From: Flavobacterium franklandianum
Lineage (GTDB): Bacteria; Bacteroidota; Bacteroidia; Flavobacteriales; Flavobacteriaceae
Direction: 5' to 3'
Length of the DNA stretch: 64,000 nt
Assembly: GCF_007097365.1 (NCBI RefSeq)
Contig: NZ_VJZR01000002.1
Location: 1-64,000, forward strand
Numbering within the stretch: the first letter of the stretch is position 1; the number at the start of each line of letters is the position of its first letter. The notes below the pieces were generated by a model that saw only the letters and a program-made list of their open reading frames with translations, ran no database searches and was not told the DNA's origin. This document shows positions 27,880 to 34,305 of the stretch, piece after piece. The translations under genes were made by a program, and so were the position numbers.

Positions 27880-29670
27880 ATGTCAGCAGAAGTTCAAGAA
27901 CATACACACGAACACGAACACCACCATAAAGATACTTTTATAACTAAATACATTTTTAGTATAGATCACAAAATGATTGCTAAACAATACTTGATTACAG
28001 GAATTGTTATGGGAGTTGTTGGAGTAGTAATGTCTATGCTTTTTAGAATGCAATTAGCTTGGCCAGAAGAGTCATTCAAAATATTCAATGTATTGTTGGG
28101 TGATAAGTGGGCTCCAAATGGAGTTATGGCTAATGATATTTATTTGGCATTAGTAACGATACACGGAACCATAATGGTATTCTTTGTTTTAACTGCTGGA
28201 TTAAGCGGGACCTTTAGTAACTTGTTGATTCCACTTCAAATTGGTGCACGAGATATGGCATCAGGGTTTTTAAACATGATTTCCTATTGGTTATTCTTTT
28301 TGTCAAGTGTTATTATGCTTTCTTCGTTATTTGTCGAAGCTGGACCTGCAAATGCTGGGTGGACAATTTATCCTCCTTTGAGTGCGCTCCCACAAGCAAT
28401 TTCGGGTTCCGGAGCGGGAATGACATTGTGGTTGGTTTCTATGGCTATATTTATTGCAGCTTCATTAATGGGGTCGTTAAATTATATTGTAACGGTAATC
28501 AATCTAAGAACAAAAGGAATGTCGATGACAAGATTACCATTAACAATTTGGGCTTTCTTTGTAACAGCAATTATTGGAGTTATTTCGTTCCCAGTTTTAT
28601 TGTCTGCTGCTTTATTATTAATTTTTGATAGAAGTTTTGGTACTTCATTCTTCTTGTCAGATATTTATATTGCTGGTGAAGTTTTGCATTATCAAGGTGG
28701 ATCTCCAGTATTGTTTGAGCATTTATTCTGGTTCTTAGGACACCCTGAAGTTTATATTATTATTTTACCAGCCTTAGGTATCACTTCTGAAATTATTGCA
28801 ACCAATTCTCGTAAACCAATTTTTGGTTACAGAGCGATGATTATGTCTATTTTGGCAATCGCATTTTTATCGACCATAGTTTGGGGACACCATATGTTTA
28901 TCTCGGGTATGAATCCATTTTTAGGATCTGTATTTACCTTTACCACTTTGTTGATTGCGATTCCTTCTGCTGTAAAAGCATTTAATTACATCACAACACT
29001 TTGGAAAGGAAACTTGCAACTGAATCCTGCAATGTTGTTCTCCATTGGTTTGGTTTCTACCTTTATCACAGGTGGATTGACAGGAATTATTCTTGGAGAC
29101 AGTACTTTGGATATCAATGTTCACGATACTTATTTTGTTGTAGCACACTTTCACTTGGTAATGGGTATTTCTGCTCTTTACGGAATGTTCGCTGGAATTT
29201 ATCATTGGTTTCCAAAAATGTTCGGAAGAATGTTGAACAAAAACTTAGGATATGTTCACTTTTGGGTAACTGCCGTTTGTGCTTATGGAGTATTTTTTCC
29301 AATGCACTTCATCGGGCTAGCTGGTTTACCAAGGCGTTACTATACCAACACTAACTTTCCATTATTCGATGATTTACAAAATGTAAATGTTCTTATAACT
29401 ACTTTTGCTTTAATAGGTGGAATATTCCAATTGGTATTCTTGTACAACTTCTTTAGTAGTATTTTCTACGGTAAAAAAGCAGTTCAAAACCCATGGAAAT
29501 CAAATACTTTAGAGTGGACAGCACCTGTAGAACACATACACGGAAACTGGCCTGGTGAAATTCCAGAAGTTCACCGTTGGCCGTATGATTATAGTAATCC
29601 AGCTCATGAGGAGGATTTTGTGCCACAAAATGTTCCGATGAAAGATGGCGAAGAAGTTCTACATCACTAA
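27880..29670 (+). CDS. coxA: cytochrome c oxidase subunit I (heme a-a3/CuB)
   Basis: Catalytic subunit (596 residues, about twelve or more membrane helices) that reduces oxygen and pumps protons. Visible signatures are an N-terminal His-rich stretch, TIHGTIMVFF with a heme a ligand, WFLGHPEVYIIILP with the CuB His cross-linked to Tyr (type A oxidase), WGHHMFISGM with two CuB His, and HDTYFVVAHFHLVMG with the heme a3 and heme a ligands. Partner of CoxB, and of the subunit III/IV genes encoded at 50.4-52.4 kb. Confidence 0.97.
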   Translation: MSAEVQEHTHEHEHHHKDTFITKYIFSIDHKMIAKQYLITGIVMGVVGVVMSMLFRMQLAWPEESFKIFNVLLGDKWAPNGVMANDIYLALVTIHGTIMVFFVLTAGLSGTFSNLLIPLQIGARDMASGFLNMISYWLFFLSSVIMLSSLFVEAGPANAGWTIYPPLSALPQAISGSGAGMTLWLVSMAIFIAASLMGSLNYIVTVINLRTKGMSMTRLPLTIWAFFVTAIIGVISFPVLLSAALLLIFDRSFGTSFFLSDIYIAGEVLHYQGGSPVLFEHLFWFLGHPEVYIIILPALGITSEIIATNSRKPIFGYRAMIMSILAIAFLSTIVWGHHMFISGMNPFLGSVFTFTTLLIAIPSAVKAFNYITTLWKGNLQLNPAMLFSIGLVSTFITGGLTGIILGDSTLDINVHDTYFVVAHFHLVMGISALYGMFAGIYHWFPKMFGRMLNKNLGYVHFWVTAVCAYGVFFPMHFIGLAGLPRRYYTNTNFPLFDDLQNVNVLITTFALIGGIFQLVFLYNFFSSIFYGKKAVQNPWKSNTLEWTAPVEHIHGNWPGEIPEVHRWPYDYSNPAHEEDFVPQNVPMKDGEEVLHH

Positions 29671-29690
29671 ATTTTAGTTTTATAAAATAC

Positions 29691-29733
29691 AAAATGCCTT
29701 TCTCTCGAAACTTCGAGGTCGAAAGGCATTTTT
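29691..29733 (+). terminator. terminator of coxBA
   Basis: AAAATGCCTTTC and GAAAGGCATTTTT form the outer stem, with CTCGAA/TTCGAG pairing inside, followed by T-rich sequence. Confidence 0.88.
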
Positions 29734-29763
29734 ATTTACTTATATCTTTGTTATATTTGTAAA

Positions 29764-30786
29764 ATGAATGAAAATTTAGACCCAACAAACGACGGTTACA
29801 ATCCAGAAGAACTTGACCTCGAGAAAAAGTTAAGGCCATTGTCATTTGATGATTTTGCCGGACAGGAACAGATACTCGAAAACTTGAAAGTTTTTGTTCA
29901 AGCTGCGAATCAAAGAAACGAAGCGCTAGACCACACCCTTTTTCACGGACCTCCGGGATTGGGAAAGACTACTTTAGCAAACATTTTAGCAAATGAACTG
30001 CAAGTTGGAATTAAAATCACTTCTGGACCCGTTTTAGACAAACCAGGAGATCTAGCAGGTTTGTTGACCAATCTCGAAGAAAGAGATGTTTTGTTTATTG
30101 ATGAAATTCACCGTTTGAGTCCAATTGTAGAAGAATATTTGTACTCGGCAATGGAAGATTTCAAAATTGACATTATGATCGAATCTGGACCAAATGCCAG
30201 AACGGTTCAAATCAATCTGAATCCGTTTACCTTAATTGGAGCAACTACACGTTCCGGGTTGTTGACCGCACCAATGAGAGCTCGTTTCGGGATTTCATCA
30301 CGTTTGCAATATTACACGACAGAACTTTTAACGACAATTGTCGAAAGAAGTGCAACAATCCTCAAAATGCCTATTTCTATGGAAGCTGCCATCGAAATTG
30401 CGGGACGAAGCAGAGGAACACCTAGAATTGCTAATGCATTATTGCGTCGCGTACGCGATTTTGCTCAAATTAAAGGAAATGGAACTATCGATATTGAAAT
30501 TGCTCGTTACGCCTTAAAAGCATTGAATGTTGATGCTCATGGTTTGGACGAAATGGATAATAAAATTCTAACCACCATAATCGATAAATTCAAAGGAGGT
30601 CCAGTAGGATTATCTACTTTAGCAACAGCCGTTTCTGAGAGTAGTGAAACTATTGAGGAGGTTTATGAACCATTCTTAATTCAGGAAGGATTCATTATGC
30701 GAACGCCAAGAGGAAGAGAAGTTACCGAAAAAGCATATAAGCATTTAGGTAAAGTGAAAACAAACGTTCAGGGCGGACTTTTTTAG
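29764..30786 (+). CDS. ruvB: Holliday junction branch migration helicase RuvB
   Basis: RuvB (340 residues), the hexameric AAA+ motor that drives branch migration with RuvA during recombination. Walker [10 protein letters not shown] is near residue 61, Walker [10 protein letters not shown] near 110, sensor 1 GATTRSGLL near 158, and the Arg-finger region MRARFG follows. The winged-helix DNA-binding domain is at the C-terminus ([15 protein letters not shown]). ruvA lies 6 kb away in the same orientation, so the two are not one operon here. TATCTTTG and TATATTTG at 29743-29759 are possible -7 elements; the nearer would leave almost no leader. Confidence 0.97.
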   Translation: MNENLDPTNDGYNPEELDLEKKLRPLSFDDFAGQEQILENLKVFVQAANQRNEALDHTLFHGPPGLGKTTLANILANELQVGIKITSGPVLDKPGDLAGLLTNLEERDVLFIDEIHRLSPIVEEYLYSAMEDFKIDIMIESGPNARTVQINLNPFTLIGATTRSGLLTAPMRARFGISSRLQYYTTELLTTIVERSATILKMPISMEAAIEIAGRSRGTPRIANALLRRVRDFAQIKGNGTIDIEIARYALKALNVDAHGLDEMDNKILTTIIDKFKGGPVGLSTLATAVSESSETIEEVYEPFLIQEGFIMRTPRGREVTEKAYKHLGKVKTNVQGGLF

Positions 30787-30793
30787 GTAACAA

Positions 30794-30856
30794 GATGGAA
30801 GTTGGGAGCAGGGAGCGGGAAGAGGCGATTAGTAAGAAAGAGGTAGGAAGGTGAGA
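30794..30856. repeat. heptad array R4a, purine-rich orientation
   Basis: Nine seven-base units such as GATGGAA, GTTGGGA and GCGGGAA begin seven bases after the ruvB stop codon. They are the reverse complement of the C-rich type found in R4b and R5. Confidence 0.7.
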
Positions 30857-30886
30857 TGCGTAAATTTTTTAATTTTCTATAATATA

Positions 30887-30970
30887 CTTCCATCTTCCAT
30901 CTTCCATCTTCCATCTTCCATCTTCCATCTTCCATCTTCCAACTTCCAACTTCCATCTTCCAGCTCCCAA
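30887..30970. repeat. heptad array R4b, pyrimidine-rich orientation
   Basis: Twelve consecutive seven-base units: seven CTTCCAT in a row, then CTTCCAA and close variants. It ends 14 bases before the four-helix-bundle gene. With R4a it forms a large imperfect inverted repeat that could fold into a long hairpin. Confidence 0.85.
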
Positions 30971-30984
30971 CAAAAAACTAACGT

Positions 30985-31338
30985 ATGAGTTTTAAATTCG
31001 AAAAATTAATTATCTGGCAAAAATCAATGGATTTTGGAGAGGATATTAATACTATAATTAAAGAATTCCCAAAGCATGAAATCTACAATCTCTCTTCACA
31101 ACTTTTAAGAGCTTCGGACTCTGTTGCTTTGAATATTTCTGAAGGTTCTATAGAGCAATCTAATGCTGAGTTTAATAGATTTTTAGGTTATTCTGTAAGA
31201 TCATTAGCCGAGGTTGTTACTTGTTTGTATAAAGCAAAAAGAAGAGGCTACATAAATGAAGACGTTTTTGATAGACTTTATAAAGATTCATTTGATTTGA
31301 TGAATATGACTATTGCTTTTAAAACTAAATTGAAGTAA
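30985..31338 (+). CDS. four-helix-bundle protein (23S rRNA intervening-sequence protein family)
   Basis: A 117-residue member of the TIGR02436 / S23-like four-helix-bundle family, known from proteins encoded in 23S rRNA intervening sequences and structurally related to the Avd protein of diversity-generating retroelements. Marker segments are [33 protein letters not shown] and [29 protein letters not shown] helices. Basic patches suit nucleic-acid binding, but the function is unknown. The gene is wedged between heptad arrays R4b and R5, directly before queG, as if it and the arrays were one inserted unit. Confidence 0.88.
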   Translation: MSFKFEKLIIWQKSMDFGEDINTIIKEFPKHEIYNLSSQLLRASDSVALNISEGSIEQSNAEFNRFLGYSVRSLAEVVTCLYKAKRRGYINEDVFDRLYKDSFDLMNMTIAFKTKLK

Positions 31339-31340
31339 TA

Positions 31341-32282
31341 ATGGCAACTTCCCGCTCCCAACTTCCCGCTTCCCGCTATACATCCTTCATAAAAGCCGAA
31401 GCCAAACGCCTCGGGTTTTTGTCATGTGGTATATCTAAAGCAGGATTTCTCGAGGAAGAAGCACCCCGATTGGAAGATTGGCTAAACAACCAAATGAATG
31501 GTCAAATGTCCTATATGGAAAACAATTTTGACAAAAGATTGAATCCAACGTTGCTTGTCGATGATTCCAAAAGTGTGGTTTCCCTTTTATTAAATTACTA
31601 TCCATCCGAATTTCAAAATGGGGATTCATACAAAATTTCAAAATACGCTTACGGACAAGATTATCATTTTGTCATCAAGGAAAAACTGAAGGAATTACTT
31701 TTTTCGATTCAGTCAACTATTGGTGAAGTTTCAGGAAGAGCTTTTGTAGATTCGGCACCAGTTCTTGATAAAGCTTGGGCAGCCAAAAGCGGTTTGGGTT
31801 GGAGAGGCAAAAACAGCAATTTATTGACCCAAAAAGTGGGTTCTTTTTATTTTATTGCAGAATTGATTATCGACCTAGATTTAGAATACGACCACGCCAC
31901 TACCGATCATTGTGGTTCTTGTACTGCTTGCATTGATGCGTGTCCAACGGAGGCAATTGTTTCCCCGTATGTAGTTGATGGAAGTAAATGTATTTCCTAT
32001 TTTACTATCGAACTCAAGGAAAACATTCCGCCAGAAATGAAAGGCAAATTCGATGATTGGATTTTTGGTTGCGATATTTGCCAAGATGTTTGCCCTTGGA
32101 ACCGCTTTTCGAAACCACATAAGGAACCGCTTTTCAATTCGAATAAAGAAGTGCTTTCTATGTCCAAAAAAGATTGGATTGAACTTACTGAAGAAACTTT
32201 TAAAGCTGTTTTTAAAAATTCTCCCCTAAAAAGAACCAAATATTCAGGGATAATTAGAAATTTAGATTTTTTGAATGAGTAA
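31341..32282 (+). CDS. queG: epoxyqueuosine reductase
   Basis: QueG (313 residues) performs the last step of queuosine synthesis in tRNA, reducing epoxyqueuosine with cobalamin and two [4Fe-4S] clusters. The first cluster motif is [15 protein letters not shown] near residue 192. The second spans KCISYFTIE and [13 protein letters not shown] (about 215-256). The catalytic Asp lies in [13 protein letters not shown]. Residues 2-13 ([12 protein letters not shown]) are encoded by heptad array R5, so the original start region seems to have been replaced; homology resumes at [12 protein letters not shown]. The 3' end is duplicated at 33521-33568. Confidence 0.93.
   Translation: MATSRSQLPASRYTSFIKAEAKRLGFLSCGISKAGFLEEEAPRLEDWLNNQMNGQMSYMENNFDKRLNPTLLVDDSKSVVSLLLNYYPSEFQNGDSYKISKYAYGQDYHFVIKEKLKELLFSIQSTIGEVSGRAFVDSAPVLDKAWAAKSGLGWRGKNSNLLTQKVGSFYFIAELIIDLDLEYDHATTDHCGSCTACIDACPTEAIVSPYVVDGSKCISYFTIELKENIPPEMKGKFDDWIFGCDICQDVCPWNRFSKPHKEPLFNSNKEVLSMSKKDWIELTEETFKAVFKNSPLKRTKYSGIIRNLDFLNE
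31348..31375. repeat. heptad array R5, start of queG
   Basis: Four seven-base units (CTTCCCG, CTCCCAA and variants), a partial fifth following, occupy codons 3-13 of queG and match the type seen in R4. Confidence 0.75.
32233..32280. repeat. 48-bp direct repeat, copy 1 (queG 3' end)
   Basis: Starts GAACCAAATATTC and ends TTTTTTGAATGAGT. It matches 33521-33568 in 46 of 48 positions (differences at repeat positions 5 and 14). The two copies bracket the REP/RAYT island. Confidence 0.9.
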
Positions 32283-32402
32283 TTAATGTTATTTCATTAA
32301 CATTTCATATTTTATTTTCTTCCCTAAATAACGCTATAAGATTTTTCCAGATTGCAAGTGTTCCTTAATAAAACAAACGTTATGAAAACTCGGTGTTGCT
32401 GA

Positions 32403-32470
32403 CCGAGTCGGAGACATTCGCAAAGCATCCCCGGTTTTTAAGACCTTTTGGTTTTAGAAGACTTCGGTCA
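32403..32470. repeat. REP-flank module, upstream copy
   Basis: Contains GAGACATTCGCAAAGCATCC and a later GAAGACTTCGG. A diverged copy in the same orientation lies at 33423-33490, beyond the RAYT gene. Confidence 0.7.
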
Positions 32471-32500
32471 GCGTGGATCATTTACAACCACCTCAATTTT

Positions 32501-32638
32501 CCCGATCGCTCGGAAATGCAGTAATTTTTCTCGTCAACGGATAGCACCCGATCGCTCGGATATGCAGTAATTTTTCTCGTCAACGGATAGCACCCGATCG
32601 CTCGGAAATGCAGTAATTTTTCTCGTCAACGGATAGCG
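32501..32638. repeat. three 46-bp tandem repeats
   Basis: Units start at 32501, 32547 and 32593 with CCCGATCGCTCGG; copy 2 differs at one visible base (GATATG for GAAATG). Each begins with a small CCGA/TCGG hairpin and ends CGTCAACGGATAGC. There are no variable spacers. Confidence 0.93.
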
Positions 32639-32660
32639 CAGAATCGCATTCTTTGCCCAC
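32631..32660. repeat. REP-like inverted end, left of the RAYT gene
   Basis: GGATAGCGC, an AGAATcgcATTCT hairpin, then TTTGCCCAC. Its outer parts are the reverse complement of 33306-33335. It overlaps the last bases of the third tandem repeat. Confidence 0.75.
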
Positions 32661-32738
32661 TTACGAGAGCAAGCAAAACAAATCAAAAAAAGCTATATCA
32701 AAACGGTATAGCTTTTTTCGTATTTTTAAAACAAAAAT

Positions 32739-33293
32739 ATGTCAACAAAATATAAAGCCACAACTACAGACGAAGCTTATTTTATAACCATAACAACAGT
32801 AGGTTGGATAGATGTTTTTACGAGATTGAACCAAAAATACGTTATTACCAATGCATTGAAACATTGCCAAGAAAAGAAAGGTTTAGAAATTTACGGCTAT
32901 TGTATAATGTCTAGCCATTTGCATTTGTTATGCAAAGGGACAGATGGTTTTATTTTATCTGATATTATGCGTGATTTCAAGAAATTCACTTCTAAACAAA
33001 TACTAAAAACCATACAAGAAGAGCCTGAGAGTCGAAGAGAATGGATGTTGGAGTATTTTCAAAAGTCTTGTGAACATCTCAAAAAAGACCAAAAATATAA
33101 AGTGTGGCAAGGAGGTTATCACGCTGAAATTGTTGAAAGTAATTGGTTCATCAAACAAAAAATAAATTATATCCACAACAACCCAGTAAAAGAAAAAATT
33201 GTAACTCTTCCAGAAGATTATTATTTTAGTTCAGCAAGAAATTATGCAGGATTAGATTATGAATTAGAAGTAATTTTATTAGATTTGTTTTAG
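32739..33293 (+). CDS. REP-associated tyrosine transposase (RAYT, IS200-like Y1 family)
   Basis: A single-strand HUH nuclease of 184 residues. The segment AYFITITTVGWIDVF opens the Y1 fold, the metal-binding HLH lies at residues 60-62 (SSHLHLLCKG), and the presumed catalytic tyrosine is Y144 in KINYIHNNPVK. C-terminal WQGGYHAE and YYFSSARNYAG are RAYT markers. RAYTs recognise REP hairpins and are usually single-copy domesticated relatives of IS200/IS605 transposases. Inverted REP-like ends at 32631-32660 and 33306-33335 flank it closely. The start is a clear ATG and all key residues are present. Confidence 0.92.
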   Translation: MSTKYKATTTDEAYFITITTVGWIDVFTRLNQKYVITNALKHCQEKKGLEIYGYCIMSSHLHLLCKGTDGFILSDIMRDFKKFTSKQILKTIQEEPESRREWMLEYFQKSCEHLKKDQKYKVWQGGYHAEIVESNWFIKQKINYIHNNPVKEKIVTLPEDYYFSSARNYAGLDYELEVILLDLF

Positions 33294-33305
33294 TGGATTA
33301 TTGAA

Positions 33306-33335
33306 GTGGGCACGGATTGCAAATCCGCGCTATCC
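33306..33335. repeat. REP-like inverted end, right of the RAYT gene
   Basis: GTGGGCA, a CGGATTgcAAATCCG hairpin, then CGCTATCC. It is the inverted partner of 32631-32660 and starts 12 bases after the RAYT stop. Confidence 0.75.
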
Positions 33336-33422
33336 ACTCAAGGGCTATTTTACATATCCGAGCAATCGGGTATAGCACAGAATGCAATTCTGCGCTATCC
33401 ATACAAGGACTATTTTGCATAT

Positions 33423-33490
33423 CCGAGCGAGACATTCGCACAGCATCCCCTGATTTTTAGGAACTTTTTTTTGAAGACTTCGAGAAATCG
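33423..33490. repeat. REP-flank module, downstream copy
   Basis: Shares GAGACATTCGCA, AGCATCCCC, a T-rich stretch and GAAGACTTCG with the upstream copy, with scattered changes. Confidence 0.65.
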
Positions 33491-33520
33491 GGTTTAGAAA
33501 GCTAACAACCGTTGTTGTTT

Positions 33521-33568
33521 GAACAAAATATTCTGGGATAATTAGAAATTTAGATTTTTTGAATGAGT
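33521..33568. repeat. 48-bp direct repeat, copy 2
   Basis: Copy of the last 48 bases around the queG stop region, with two mismatches. In this copy too the frame would end, as GAG TGA instead of GAG TAA. Confidence 0.9.
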
Positions 33569-33668
33569 GACAAAAATTATAATTTTAGAAATTTAGCTCC
33601 CTTTTCTAAATCAATAACACTTTAAATTTTCATTAAGAATAGTTTTAATTAAATATTCAAATAGGATG

Positions 33669-33698
33669 TTGGTTAATTAATTTTTTTTCCTAATTTTA
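33669..33698 (+). promoter_or_regulatory. candidate promoter of the CBS-domain gene
   Basis: TTG (33669-33671), 19-base spacer, TAATTTTA (33691-33698), one mismatch from TAnnTTTG; 23 bases before the ATG. Confidence 0.55.
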
Positions 33699-33721
33699 AC
33701 TTCAAATTAATTTATTCTATT

Positions 33722-34153
33722 ATGACAGTAAATCAAATATTAGCAGTAAAAGGAAAAGAAGTGTATTCAGTACTGCCTTCGATCACAGTATTCGAGGCTT
33801 TAGTTAGTATGAGTGATAAAAATATTGGAGCTATTTTAGTAGTAGAAGACACTATTTTGAAGGGAATCTTATCCGAAAGAGATTATGCTCGAAAAATTGC
33901 TTTGAAAGATAAATCCTCAAAAGAAACATTGGTACACGAAATTATGGCAAGCAATGTGATAACCGTAAAACCTAGTGATGACTTGGATTATTGTATGGAA
34001 TTAATGTACACAAAAAAAATCAGGCACTTACCTGTTTTAGAAAATGAAACTATTATCGGAATTATTTCTATTGGAGATGTTGTGAAATCCATAATAGATT
34101 TACAAAAAGAAACGATAAATTATTTAGATTCCTATATTAATGGAAAATCGTAG
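33722..34153 (+). CDS. CBS-domain pair protein
   Basis: A 143-residue cytoplasmic protein made of two CBS domains (about 5-65 and 72-135) and little else. Motifs such as VSMSDKNIGAILVVED, GILSERDYARKI and KKIRHLPVLENETIIGIISIGDVVKSII match stand-alone CBS pairs that bind adenine nucleotides. What it regulates is unknown. It is monocistronic, with a promoter-like sequence before it and a hairpin terminator after it, so it is not co-transcribed with maeB. Confidence 0.92.
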   Translation: MTVNQILAVKGKEVYSVLPSITVFEALVSMSDKNIGAILVVEDTILKGILSERDYARKIALKDKSSKETLVHEIMASNVITVKPSDDLDYCMELMYTKKIRHLPVLENETIIGIISIGDVVKSIIDLQKETINYLDSYINGKS

Positions 34154-34177
34154 ATTATTATCAAAGAATAGTTGAAA

Positions 34178-34206
34178 TGGCTGCAAATTTTGCAGCTATT
34201 TTTTTT
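34178..34206 (+). terminator. terminator after the CBS-domain gene
   Basis: GCTGCA (34180-34185) pairs with TGCAGC (34191-34196) around a short AT loop, followed by a T run. Confidence 0.8.
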
Positions 34207-34305
34207 ATTACAGAAAAATCCATTTTTGTAAATAAATGGAGCTTAAAAAAGCCCCTGTTTGATGTAAATCTGCTATCTTTGGGTGTCAGAATTTAATTTG
34301 AAACA

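Larger units (their letters stand above)
32283..32738. other. queG-RAYT spacer rich in REP-like hairpins, 456 bp
   Basis: Holds a hairpin ACTCGGT/ACCGAGT (32388-32408), a module beginning CCGAGTCGGAGACATTCG (32403-32470) that recurs downstream of the RAYT gene, three 46-bp tandem repeats and one REP-like end. No protein gene is supported. Confidence 0.7.
33294..33721. other. RAYT-CBS spacer with REP-like elements, 428 bp
   Basis: Contains the right inverted end, a second hairpin CAGAATgcaATTCTG (about 33376-33390), the diverged flank module and the second 48-bp direct repeat. A short open frame at 33306-33497 is made of the repeats and is not a gene. Confidence 0.7.

Noticed and set aside
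30887..30970. CTTCCAT array as a telomere-like or phage repeat
   Set aside because: It lies in ordinary chromosomal context between ruvB and queG, and other arrays use different units, so it is better placed in the heptad family.
32501..32638. Possible CRISPR array
   Set aside because: The three 46-bp units are directly adjacent with no unique spacers, and no cas genes are nearby; REP-type tandem repeats explain them.
33306..33497. Open frame of 63 codons downstream of the RAYT gene
   Set aside because: It is made entirely of REP-like hairpins and the flank module, with no protein-like composition.
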